DNA from: Deltaproteobacteria bacterium
Lineage (GTDB): Bacteria; Desulfobacterota; DAOWNY01
Direction: 5' to 3'
Assembly (NCBI GenBank): GCA_030642325.1
Contig: DAOWNY010000005.1
Location: forward strand, 1 to 20,705
Length of the DNA stretch: 20,705 bases
Below are positions 7,488 to 15,325 of this stretch, piece after piece. The first letter of the stretch is position 1. Every line of letters starts with the position of its first letter. Made by a program: the position numbers and the translations under genes. The notes beneath the pieces were generated by a model. It made no database searches. It saw nothing but the letters and a program-made list of their open reading frames with translations, and had not been told where the DNA came from.

Positions 7488-8225
7488 TTATCTTTCTCTG
7501 AGAATTTTCATTACCTTTCCAACGTCTTCGGGGGTATCCACCGCAACGGAGTCAACTTCCACCACCACCACTTTTATCCGGTAACCGTTCTCCAGCGCCC
7601 GCAACTGTTCTAAGGATTCCGCCATCTCCAGCCTGCCTTTCGGCAGCTCGGAAAATTTTAAGAGAAAATCCTTCCGATAGGCGTATAACCCGATATGCTT
7701 ATAATACAGGGGGCTGCCATCCTTCCCGCGGAAATAGGGAATGGGGAATCGAGAAAAGAAGAGAGCAAAACCATCTTTGTCCATTACCACCTTTACAATA
7801 TCCGGACTTCTTATCTCCTCCTCGTTTTTCACCATAAAGGCAAGGGTTCCCATATTGACAGAGGGATCTTTCTCAAATATACAGACGGCCGCATCAATAG
7901 TATTTGGTTCAATGGTCGGTTCATCCCCCTGTATATTTACGATAATATCGGAATCCTGGAAGCCTTTTGTCCTCACTGCTTCGGCAATGCGATCAGTACC
8001 TGATTGGTGGTTAGGAGAAGTTAGAATTACCTCTCCTCCGAATTCCCTGACTGTATTGAAAATTCTTGTATCATCGGTAGCCACCACCAGGGAAGACAAT
8101 GACGAAGCTGATTTTGCCCTTTCATAGACACGCTGAATCATCGGCTTGCCGGCAAGATCAATGAGCGGCTTTCCCTTCAGCCTGGTGGAATGGAATCTTG
8201 CAGGAATTATCCCGTGTGCTTTCAT
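7488..8225 (-). CDS. kdsB: CMP-Kdo synthetase (3-deoxy-manno-octulosonate cytidylyltransferase)
   Basis: Activates Kdo with CTP to form CMP-Kdo for KdtA. I chose the ATG at 8225, giving 245 residues starting MKAHGIIPARFHSTRLKGKP, which matches the family N-terminus; the frame opens further upstream at 8252 with nine extra residues that do not look family-like. Visible motifs are the nucleotide-binding IIPARFHSTRLKGKP, NIQGDEPTI in the centre (metal/CTP site), and VDTPEDVGKV at the C-terminus. It is the first gene of the minus-strand kdsB-kdtA unit. Upstream DNA is A/T-rich with no clear minus-strand promoter. Confidence 0.95.
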   Translation of the reverse strand: MKAHGIIPARFHSTRLKGKPLIDLAGKPMIQRVYERAKSASSLSSLVVATDDTRIFNTVREFGGEVILTSPNHQSGTDRIAEAVRTKGFQDSDIIVNIQGDEPTIEPNTIDAAVCIFEKDPSVNMGTLAFMVKNEEEIRSPDIVKVVMDKDGFALFFSRFPIPYFRGKDGSPLYYKHIGLYAYRKDFLLKFSELPKGRLEMAESLEQLRALENGYRIKVVVVEVDSVAVDTPEDVGKVMKILRER

Positions 8226-8348
8226 TTTACCCCGGTTTTTTAAGTAAAGCATATTCTTTGGGTAAAAAACATTACCATGTTTAATTGAAATACCTTAATT
8301 GCTATTTGCAATATTTTAAAGCTTGTATATTATCTAAAATGTTTTAGT

Positions 8349-8468
8349 GTGGGAAACCTTAGTACCCGAAGGTTAGCAAAATTCGTCAAAAAAGTCATTA
8401 AAGAAATTGATACAGGTAACTATTATAAAAAGATAGGGTTTGAACAACTACCTAAGGAGCCGGAATGA
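8349..8468 (+). other. 39-codon GTG ORF, possible gene remnant
   Basis: A frame from GTG 8349 ending IGFEQLPKEPE, whose TGA overlaps the next ATG (ATGA at 8465-8468). The product is basic, with a helical RRLAKFVKKVIKEID stretch. A possible plus-strand promoter precedes it (TTGCAA 8306-8311, 16 bp, TATTAT 8328-8333), but there is no Shine-Dalgarno. The translational overlap with a four-helix-bundle gene remnant hints that both belonged to one cassette. I do not recognise a family. Confidence 0.25.
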
Positions 8469-8625
8469 GAAGGAAACCCGCCAGGCAATTTCAAGACTTG
8501 GTTGTCCGGCAAAAAGCGCACCAATATGTTTTATCCACATAGCATTTTAGTAATAATTTTCCAAAAGATCTTTGTTATGGTGACACTTCACAGTTGATGC
8601 CTCAGTTTAAAAAGTCAGTAAGTTG
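8465..8625 (+). pseudogene. Broken four-helix-bundle (S23 / IVS-type) protein gene
   Basis: The ATG at 8465 begins MRRKPARQFQDLVVRQKAHQ, the typical N-terminus of PF05635 four-helix-bundle proteins (F-x-D-L-x-V-x-x-K-A-H). After 25 codons an in-frame TAG (8540-8542) falls where the family normally has a tyrosine. The same frame then continues FSNNFPKDLCYGDTSQL, matching the family's FPKxExYGLTSQ segment, before similarity fades. So this is one gene disabled by a nonsense mutation and then degraded; only the first helix and a half remain (the full family is about 115-125 residues). Such proteins are encoded inside 23S rRNA intervening sequences or free-standing, and relatives act as Avd in diversity-generating retroelements. 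No rRNA or reverse transcriptase is nearby. Confidence 0.7.
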
Positions 8626-8655
8626 TTTAAGGCATGTGCTTCTCCTTTCTATTCC

Positions 8656-8690
8656 GGATGCCGGCTCCTGACTTCTGCATCCTGAGTAGC
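8656..8690. repeat. Short 7-bp-period array after the S23 pseudogene
   Basis: CTCCTGA, CTTCTGC and ATCCTGA occupy consecutive 7-bp slots at 8665-8685, with weaker matches on both sides. The period equals that of the arrays in elements 1 and 2, although the unit differs. The rest of 8691-8885 is the glyQ leader. It contains TTGACA at 8823-8828 but only a poor -10 (TTAGTT, 8846-8851), and I saw no T-box or other riboswitch. Confidence 0.4.
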
Positions 8691-8885
8691 TACGAGTTTG
8701 GGTGCCCATTAGAAAGAGATCAGCGGGAATTTTCAGCCATGAAAACGATCGTATTTTCTTGCCGGGTACGGTAATTGAATCAAAACGGCAAGACACTTGA
8801 CCATTTTTATTTAGAAAGTTCCTTGACACACCCTTGTTAATAATGTTAGTTTTTTTCAGTAATTTAAGAGGTTGGAGTAAACAAA

Positions 8886-9764
8886 ATGAATTTTCAAGAT
8901 GCAATTTTGAATCTCTCGCGGTATTGGGCAGAGCGAGGTTGTGTAATCCAGCAGCCCTACGATATTGAAGTGGGGGCAGGCACTTTCAACCCTGCCACCT
9001 TCTTGCGGGTATTGGGGCCGGAACCATGGAAGGTTGCTTACGTGGAACCTTCCCGTCGTCCTACCGATGGAAGATACGGAGAAAATCCCAATCGGCTGCA
9101 GTATTATTACCAATTTCAGGTAATCCTCAAACCATCCCCCCTGGATATCCAGGAAATTTATCTGGACAGCCTTAGGATGCTGAATATTGATCCCTTATCC
9201 CACGATATCCGGTTTATGGAGGATGATTGGGAGTCTCCAAGCCTTGGAGCCTGGGGCCTGGGCTGGGAGGTGTGGCTGGACGGGCTGGAGATTACCCAAT
9301 TCACCTATTTTCAACAGTCCGGGGGGATTGACTTAAAGCCTGTTTCCATAGAGATAACCTATGGCCTCGAGAGGATCGTCATGTATCTGCAGGGAGTAGA
9401 CAGTGTTTATGACCTGGTTTGGACCGATGGGATAAAATACGGCGACATTCATCACCAGAGCGAAGTTGAATTTTCTATCCACAATTTTGAAGAAGCCAAT
9501 GTCAAGATGTTATTTGATCTCTTTAAGATATACGAAGAGGAGTCAATTAATCTGGTTGGGAAAGGTTTGGTCCTGCCCGCTTACGACTACTGCCTGAAAT
9601 GTTCCCATACCTTTAACCTGCTCGATGCCAGGAGGGCGATCAGTGTTACCGAGCGGGTAAGCTTTATTGGCCGGGTGAGAAATCTGGCACGGCTGGCAGC
9701 AGAGGAGTACCTCCGGCAGAGAGAAAAAATGGGGTACCCGCTATTGAAGCAGGCAAAAAATTAA
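8886..9764 (+). CDS. glyQ: Glycyl-tRNA synthetase alpha subunit
   Basis: The catalytic alpha chain of the alpha2beta2 bacterial glycyl-tRNA synthetase, which forms glycyl-adenylate and charges tRNA-Gly. At 292 residues it has the standard length. The sequence is highly conserved: YWAERGCVIQQPYDIEVGAGT at the N-terminus, the class II motif 2 region YVEPSRRPTDGRYGENPNR, then FMEDDWESPSLGAWGLGWEV, FTYFQQSGG and the motif 3-like ITYGLERIVMYLQGV. GGAG lies 8 nt before the ATG. The beta subunit gene follows, but only after a 319-bp spacer; in most bacteria the two genes nearly touch. The gene contains at least one CTCGAG site (9366-9371), relevant to the XhoI-type endonuclease further right. Confidence 0.97.
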   Translation: MNFQDAILNLSRYWAERGCVIQQPYDIEVGAGTFNPATFLRVLGPEPWKVAYVEPSRRPTDGRYGENPNRLQYYYQFQVILKPSPLDIQEIYLDSLRMLNIDPLSHDIRFMEDDWESPSLGAWGLGWEVWLDGLEITQFTYFQQSGGIDLKPVSIEITYGLERIVMYLQGVDSVYDLVWTDGIKYGDIHHQSEVEFSIHNFEEANVKMLFDLFKIYEEESINLVGKGLVLPAYDYCLKCSHTFNLLDARRAISVTERVSFIGRVRNLARLAAEEYLRQREKMGYPLLKQAKN

Positions 9765-10083
9765 AATTTAACATCCTGCAACCCATCTTATCATTATTGG
9801 TGTTCATTGTTTTGTTAATGCGGCGAACAAATGTTTCCCCCCTTGCTAATTACTGGTTACTGCTAAATTTTAGCCAAAGGTGCAACCATCCCCTGTATAT
9901 TTTTTTGTAAGGGGCCCGGAGAACCGAGGGCAGGCTATTAAATACCGCCTTTAACAAAAAAGGTTTTCCCCGAGCTAAACAAAATGTTCCCTTTGGGCAG
10001 GCCTTATAATTTTACTAAAACAGGTGAGGCTTCTCGCAAAAATCGGGTTACAGTCATCGCGAGCTGTTAAACGGAAAAATAAT
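9765..10083. other. Spacer between glyQ and glyS
   Basis: 319 bp with no gene I can support. It contains a weak 7-bp-period stretch (GCTAATT, ACTGGTT, ACTGCTA at 9845-9865) and a CCCCT...AGGGG hairpin possibility near 9891-9916. A 28-codon ATG frame at 9984-10070 lacks a ribosome-binding site. It looks like the worn remains of an inserted repeat. Confidence 0.4.
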
Positions 10084-12153
10084 ATGCCAGAAGAGTTGTT
10101 ATTTGAGATCGGAACCGAGGAACTTCCCCCGGGGTTTATTGCTCCTGCCCTGAAAGGGATGAAAGAAACTTTAAACAAAGAGCTTGGGAGCAGCAGAATC
10201 GGACATCAGGAGATTATAACCCTGGGAACCCCACGGCGGCTGGTACTGGCCGTGCAAGGACTGGACAAAAAACAGGGGGATCTTATAATCGAGAGCACTG
10301 GTCCAAAAAAATCCATTGCCTTTGACAAGGAAGGAAACCCCACCAGGGCCGCCATCGGTTTTGCCAAGGGACAGGGTGTAACGGTGGAGCAGCTGGAAAT
10401 TTTCCAAACCGGACGAGGAGACTGCATAGGGGTAAAAAAGGAGGTGCCGGGCAAAGAGACCCGGGAAATACTTCCTCACATTTTATTAAAATTAATCGGT
10501 TCGGTTCCTTTTAAAAAGTCCATGAGATGGGGAGATTCGGACATCCGCTTTGCACGGCCGATCCATTGGATACTAGCCATTTATGACGGAGAGATAGTCC
10601 CTTTGGAACTGGGGGAAATCAAAAGCCGGAATATCTCCAGGGGTCACAGGTTTTTATCTCCCCGAACATTTATTGTAAATAATTATACCGACTATTTAAT
10701 AAAAATGAGGGAGTCTTATGTTATCGTTGATCCGGCAGAAAGAAAGAAGATAATTTTAGACGAAGCTTTAAAAATAACCTCTACGATTTCCGGAAAAATA
10801 ATGGAGGACGAGGGCCTCCTGGACCTCCTTACCAATTTAACAGAATATCCCACCGTCATTTGCGGATCTTTTGACAAAGAATTTCTGAACTTACCGCCTG
10901 AAGTGTTGATCGCCTGTATGCGAGAGCATCAAAAATATTTTTCGGTGATAGATGGCAACGGAAAACTCCTGCCCAATTTTGTCGCGGTAAATAATACTCT
11001 TCCCAAAAATTCCGAAATAGTAGTGAAAGGGAATGAAAGGGTTCTAAGGGCACGACTTTCCGACGCAAAATTTTTCTTTGAAGAGGATCGAAAGGTACTG
11101 TTTGATAAATTGACCGATAAGTTAAAAGGGGTATTGTTCCAGGAACGTCTTGGTAGCTATTACGCAAAAGCGGAGCGGCTCTGCAAGATTATACACTATC
11201 TGGCCGGGGAACTTCATCCGGATAAAAAAGCAAAGGCCGAAAGAGCAGCCTTCCTTTGCAAAGTCGATCTGGTGACGGGCATGGTGGGAGAATTTCCCGG
11301 CCTGCAGGGAAAAATGGGAGAAGAATATGCCCTCCTTTCCGGCGAAGATGAAGAAGTCTCGAAAGCGATCCGGGAACATTATCTTCCCGCCTTTGCCGGA
11401 GATATCCTTCCTTCCTCTCCAATCGGGGCAATACTTAGTATCTCCGATAAAATAGACACCATTGTCGGTTGTTTCGGGGTTAATCTGCTGCCCACCGGAA
11501 CCGCAGATCCTTATGCTTTACGCAGGCAAGCCCTGGGAATCATCAATATTATCCTGGAAAAGAACTATCCACTGTCGCTCCATGCCTTACTGGATATCGT
11601 CCTTCCCCTTTTGGAAGATAAGCTTACCCGCGGTTCCTCCGAGGTTAAGCAGGATGTCCTGGAATTTTTCCGGCTCCGCTATAAAAACCTGGCAATCAGC
11701 AGGGGTTCATCTTCAGAGACAGTGGAAGCGGTTAGCTCAGTCGGCTTTGATCAACTTACCGAGCTAAATGAGAAGATCAAGGCATTGGATGAATTTAAGT
11801 CGCATCCCCACTTTGAATCTCTGGTTACCGCCTTCAAGCGGGCAAGTAGAATTGTTGAAAAATCAGCCCCCATCGTGGTAGATGCCGCCCTGTTTGAAAA
11901 TTCTGCAGAAGCAATACTTTTTGATAATTACCGGAATATTAACAATTTGGTAAATAAGTTGTCCAGAGAAAGACTGTACCGGGATGCCCTGATGGAGATT
12001 GCAAAGTTGAAGGATCCCATAGATAATTTTTTTGAAGGTGTCATGGTCATGGCCAAAGATGATAAAATTAGAGAAAACCGTCTGGCTCTTTTGGGAGAAA
12101 TCGTTAAGTTATTTACAAAAATAGCTGATTTTACAAAAATAGGTATTAGTTAA
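10084..12153 (+). CDS. glyS: Glycyl-tRNA synthetase beta subunit
   Basis: The tRNA-binding beta chain of the alpha2beta2 glycyl-tRNA synthetase. I chose ATG 10084 because it begins MPEELLFEIGTEELPPGFI, the family N-terminus, and gives 689 residues, the same as the Escherichia coli protein; the frame also has a GTG at 10024 that would add 20 unlike residues. Other landmarks are DIRFARPIHWILAIYDGE, an HD-like core (about 390-480, with CKVDLVTGMVGEFPGLQGKMG), ADPYALRRQALGI, and the C-terminal anticodon-binding region ending FFEGVMVMAKDDKIRENRLALL. The Shine-Dalgarno is weak. The stop is 7 bp from the left end of repeat element 2. Confidence 0.96.
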   Translation: MPEELLFEIGTEELPPGFIAPALKGMKETLNKELGSSRIGHQEIITLGTPRRLVLAVQGLDKKQGDLIIESTGPKKSIAFDKEGNPTRAAIGFAKGQGVTVEQLEIFQTGRGDCIGVKKEVPGKETREILPHILLKLIGSVPFKKSMRWGDSDIRFARPIHWILAIYDGEIVPLELGEIKSRNISRGHRFLSPRTFIVNNYTDYLIKMRESYVIVDPAERKKIILDEALKITSTISGKIMEDEGLLDLLTNLTEYPTVICGSFDKEFLNLPPEVLIACMREHQKYFSVIDGNGKLLPNFVAVNNTLPKNSEIVVKGNERVLRARLSDAKFFFEEDRKVLFDKLTDKLKGVLFQERLGSYYAKAERLCKIIHYLAGELHPDKKAKAERAAFLCKVDLVTGMVGEFPGLQGKMGEEYALLSGEDEEVSKAIREHYLPAFAGDILPSSPIGAILSISDKIDTIVGCFGVNLLPTGTADPYALRRQALGIINIILEKNYPLSLHALLDIVLPLLEDKLTRGSSEVKQDVLEFFRLRYKNLAISRGSSSETVEAVSSVGFDQLTELNEKIKALDEFKSHPHFESLVTAFKRASRIVEKSAPIVVDAALFENSAEAILFDNYRNINNLVNKLSRERLYRDALMEIAKLKDPIDNFFEGVMVMAKDDKIRENRLALLGEIVKLFTKIADFTKIGIS

Positions 12154-12220
12154 AATAAAAGTAACCATTCACGGTTCTCGGTTTACCGTTATCGGTTTTT
12201 TCGACCTGTGCGGTCAGGTA

Positions 12221-12289
12221 TTAGCTATCAGGTGTTAGCTTTTGCCTGAAACCATTCAACATCCGCTTGATCTCGTTACATTTGCTGAT
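12221..12289 (-). pseudogene. C-terminal fragment of a four-helix-bundle (S23-type) protein
   Basis: The minus-strand frame reads ISKCNEIKRMLNGFRQKLTPDS before TAA (given in parts: ISKCNEIKRM, then LNGFRQKLTPDS). The EIxRMLNGxxxKL pattern is the typical last helix of PF05635 four-helix-bundle proteins. An in-frame TAA sits directly upstream, and the rest of the gene is missing. The final residues (KLTPDS) are encoded by the 7-bp-period array itself, so array and gene end overlap. Confidence 0.5.
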
Positions 12290-12334
12290 TTAATTCCAGA
12301 TTAATTTGAGCGATCAGCTGTCAGCGTTTAGCTT

Positions 12335-12415
12335 TTATAAAACCGATGTATTACGTAAGCTTGAAACAACACCAAATGGGTACAAGTTTGTAATGGCAAA
12401 GCATCCTGTGATCAT
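12335..12415 (-). other. Micro-ORF in the core of repeat element 2
   Basis: A 26-codon frame on the minus strand: MITGCFAITN, then LYPFGVVSSLRNTSVL and TAA. It is the counterpart of the frame at 2942 in element 1, with mostly silent differences over the first eleven codons. No ribosome-binding site is evident. The function is unknown. Confidence 0.35.
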
Positions 12416-12531
12416 TTTGGCTGATAGCTAACCGCTAAAGGCTAAGTGCTCAATTCAGGCAATAGTTAACTTGCAAACCATAAACTGTGAACGAATACAA
12501 ATAAAATAGATACATTTAGGAGGGAACCACT

Positions 12532-15273
12532 ATGTCGAAAAAGTACGTATATTTCTTTGGTGACGGTCGGGCGGAAGGAAAAGCAGAAATGAAGAATCTC
12601 CTGGGAGGGAAGGGGGCAAACCTGGCAGAGATGACCAGCCTGAAAATACCCGTACCGGCAGGCTTTACAATTACCACAGAGGTATGTACCGCTTACTATG
12701 ACAATAACCAAAAATTTCCCGAAGGGTTACGGGAAGAGGTGAAAATAAACCTGGCAAAAGTGGAAGAGGTGATGGGAGCGAAGTTCGGAGACTCGAAGAA
12801 TCCCCTGCTTGTTTCCGTCCGGTCTGGTGCCAGAGTTTCCATGCCGGGGATGATGGATACCGTGCTCAACCTGGGCTTAAACGATCAAACTGTCAATGGA
12901 ATTATTGAGCAGTCCGGCGATAAACGATTCGCCTTCGACAGCTATCGACGCTTCATTCAGATGTACGGCGATGTGGTGCTGGGCTTAAAACCAATGGAAA
13001 AAGATGAAATCGATCCCTTTGAGGCGATCATCGAGAAAAAAAAGGAGCAAAAAGGAATAACCCTGGATACGGAATTCAGTGCCGATGACCTCCTGAATTT
13101 AGTGACAGCATTCAAACAGGAAATAAAAAATCAGTTGAATACAGACTTTCCTGAAAATCCGGTGGAACAGCTCTGGGGAGCAATTGGGGCAGTATTCGGA
13201 TCCTGGAATAATGACCGGGCGATTGCCTACCGACAACTGAACAACATCTCCGCTGACTGGGGAACCGCGGTGAATATCCAGGCGATGGTCTTTGGCAACA
13301 TGGGAAATGGATGCGGTACAGGGGTTGCCTTTACCCGTGATCCGGCCATAGGGAACAATATTTTTTACGGTGAATATTTGATGAATGCCCAGGGGGAAGA
13401 TGTAGTAGCGGGAACCAGAACCCCGCAACCCATCAATGCTCAGCAGAAAGGGGACAGCCCCCTGCCCTCCCTGGAAGAAGAGATGCCGGAGATCTACCGC
13501 CAGTTGCTGGATATCAGAGAAAAACTGGAAAAACACTACCGGGATATGCAGGATGTGGAATTTACCATTCAGAAGGACCAGTTATGGATGCTGCAGACGA
13601 GGAGCGGGAAAAGGACAGCCTTTGCCGCTTTTCAAATTGCGGTGGACATGGTGCGAGAGGGTCTGATCAGCAAGGAAGAAGCTTTGTTGCATGTAAAGCC
13701 CGAACAGTTGGATCAACTACTCAGGCCCATTTTTGATTCCAGGGAAAAGCAGAAAGCCATTGAAGAGGGAAGGCTGCTGGCTAAGGGGCTCAATGCGGGT
13801 CCTGGAGCGGCTTATGGCAAGGTGGTCTTTAATGCTCTGGATGCTGAGGAGTGGGCTGATCAAGGACAAGAGGTAATCCTGGTTAGGATCGAGACCTCTC
13901 CCGAGGATATCCGGGGAATGAATTCCTCCCAGGGAATTCTTACCGCCCGGGGGGGGATGACCTCCCATGCCGCACTGGTGGCCCGTCAAATGGGGAAAGT
14001 TTGTGTGGCCGGTTGCGGAACACTGAAAATCGATTATAAAAAAAGACGGATGGATGCAAATGGCACGGTTATTAATGAGGGGGATTACATCTCCATCGAC
14101 GGAACCACCGGCGAAGTAATCCAGGGTAAAATAAAAACCTTGCCTCCGGAAATTCTTCAGGTAATAATCAACAAAAGCTTGAAACCGGAAGAGAGCCCGA
14201 TTTATCAGCAATATGCCGAAATAATGTCGTGGGCGGATGAGGTGAGAACGCTGGGAGTCAGGACTAATGCGGATCAGCCGGGTCAAGTTACAACCGCAAT
14301 CGCTTTCGGGGCCGAGGGAATCGGACTCTGCCGCACTGAACACATGTTCTTTGAGGGAGACCGTATTGATGCGGTGCGGGAAATGATTTTAGCGGAGACC
14401 GAGGAGGGCCGAAATAAAGCTTTAGCTAAAATTTTACCCATGCAAAAGGAAGATTTTATGGAGATTTTTCGTGTAATGGACGGTTTTCCCATTACCATCC
14501 GAACCCTTGACCCCCCCCTCCACGAATTCTTACCCCATTCGGAAAAAGATATCAAAAATCTGGCCGGCCGAATGGGAATTTCAATGGATACCATAGAGGC
14601 AAAAATTGAAAGTCTCCAGGAGGTTAACCCCATGCTGGGACACCGGGGATGTCGACTGGGAATCGTATATCCCGAAATCACCCGGATGCAGGCCCGGGCA
14701 ATCTTCGAAGCGGCCTGCGAGGTTACCAGGGAAGGTATCAAGGTTATGCCGGAAGTAATGATTCCCTTGGTGGGGCACGTCAAGGAACTTGCGGCCCAGA
14801 AAAAACTGGTGGATGAAGTGGCCCGTGAGGTGATGTCATCCAACCACATGGATCTGAAATATTTGGTGGGAACCATGATTGAACTTCCAAGGGCGGCGGT
14901 TACCGCCGATGAGATTGCAACCGAGGCACAATTTTTCTCCTTTGGAACCAATGACCTTACTCAAACCGGTTTTGGACTGAGCCGGGATGATGCGGGAAAA
15001 TTCCTTCGTTATTACTTTGCTCAGGGAATTCTGGACAACGACCCCTTCCAGCAGCTTGATCAAGCAGGGATCGGAAAATTGATGCAGATTGGGGTGGAGA
15101 ATGGAAGAAAAACAAGGCCGGAACTAAAAATCGGTATATGCGGCGAACACGGGGGTGACCCCAGTTCCATCGAGTTTTGCTACCGGCTGGGACTAAATTA
15201 TGTAAGCTGTTCTCCTTTCCATGTTCCCATTGCCAGGCTGGCGGCGGCTCAAGCGGTGTTGAAAAACAGGTAA
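12532..15273 (+). CDS. ppdK: Pyruvate, phosphate dikinase
   Basis: A cytoplasmic enzyme interconverting pyruvate + ATP + phosphate and phosphoenolpyruvate + AMP + pyrophosphate; in anaerobes it serves gluconeogenesis or PPi-linked glycolysis. The 913 residues are slightly longer than the Clostridium symbiosum enzyme (about 874). The N-terminal ATP-grasp domain begins YFFGDGRAEGKAEMKNLLGG and has VRSGARVSMPGMMDT. The swivelling phosphohistidine domain has GGMTSHAALVAR with H479. The C-terminal TIM barrel has RTLDPPLHEFLPH, LGHRGCRLG and GICGEHGGDP with C870, the expected proton-donor cysteine. AGGAGGG lies 7 nt before the ATG. It is co-directional with glyS, but repeat element 2 lies between them. 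Confidence 0.97.
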   Translation: MSKKYVYFFGDGRAEGKAEMKNLLGGKGANLAEMTSLKIPVPAGFTITTEVCTAYYDNNQKFPEGLREEVKINLAKVEEVMGAKFGDSKNPLLVSVRSGARVSMPGMMDTVLNLGLNDQTVNGIIEQSGDKRFAFDSYRRFIQMYGDVVLGLKPMEKDEIDPFEAIIEKKKEQKGITLDTEFSADDLLNLVTAFKQEIKNQLNTDFPENPVEQLWGAIGAVFGSWNNDRAIAYRQLNNISADWGTAVNIQAMVFGNMGNGCGTGVAFTRDPAIGNNIFYGEYLMNAQGEDVVAGTRTPQPINAQQKGDSPLPSLEEEMPEIYRQLLDIREKLEKHYRDMQDVEFTIQKDQLWMLQTRSGKRTAFAAFQIAVDMVREGLISKEEALLHVKPEQLDQLLRPIFDSREKQKAIEEGRLLAKGLNAGPGAAYGKVVFNALDAEEWADQGQEVILVRIETSPEDIRGMNSSQGILTARGGMTSHAALVARQMGKVCVAGCGTLKIDYKKRRMDANGTVINEGDYISIDGTTGEVIQGKIKTLPPEILQVIINKSLKPEESPIYQQYAEIMSWADEVRTLGVRTNADQPGQVTTAIAFGAEGIGLCRTEHMFFEGDRIDAVREMILAETEEGRNKALAKILPMQKEDFMEIFRVMDGFPITIRTLDPPLHEFLPHSEKDIKNLAGRMGISMDTIEAKIESLQEVNPMLGHRGCRLGIVYPEITRMQARAIFEAACEVTREGIKVMPEVMIPLVGHVKELAAQKKLVDEVAREVMSSNHMDLKYLVGTMIELPRAAVTADEIATEAQFFSFGTNDLTQTGFGLSRDDAGKFLRYYFAQGILDNDPFQQLDQAGIGKLMQIGVENGRKTRPELKIGICGEHGGDPSSIEFCYRLGLNYVSCSPFHVPIARLAAAQAVLKNR

Positions 15274-15325
15274 TCCTGAAAGCAGACGGCTCACAAAAAT
15301 AAATGAAAAAATTTCTCACATATTG

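Larger units (their letters stand above)
12161..12498. repeat. Heptad-built interspersed repeat, element 2
   Basis: A 338-bp element partnered with 2729-3107. The left end (12161-12195) is five consecutive 7-bp slots of the TTCACGG type; the right end (12476-12496) is three slots of the AACTGTG type, roughly inverted to the left. Inside, four slots at 12212-12239 alternate TATCAGG and TGTTAGC types. The core (12304-12455) is bordered by GATCAGC, TGTCAGC, GTTTAGC (12312-12332) and by five slots GCTGATA, GCTAACC, GCTAAAG, GCTAAGT, GCTCAAT (12420-12454), all in exact register. The core is inverted relative to element 1, while the right flank is not. It fills the glyS-ppdK gap and ends 33 bp before the ppdK start, so it lies where a ppdK promoter would be expected. 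Confidence 0.75.

Noticed and set aside
8226..8252. Longer KdsB start at 8252
   Set aside because: The nine extra residues precede the conserved MKAHGIIPAR start and have a weaker ribosome-binding context.
8626..8885. T-box or glycine riboswitch ahead of glyQ
   Set aside because: I looked for the T-box GGGTGGNACCGCG sequence and for paired glycine-aptamer cores and saw neither.
9984..10070. 28-codon ORF in the glyQ-glyS spacer
   Set aside because: No Shine-Dalgarno, no recognisable composition, and it overlaps the glyS upstream region.
10024..10083. GTG start giving a longer GlyS (709 residues)
   Set aside because: The added 20 residues do not resemble the family N-terminus, and the ATG at 10084 gives the standard length and the expected start sequence.
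13099..13536. Long minus-strand frames inside ppdK (also 13717-14343 and 14283-14951)
   Set aside because: They are antisense to a fully conserved enzyme and have no family features; codon structure of the plus strand explains them.
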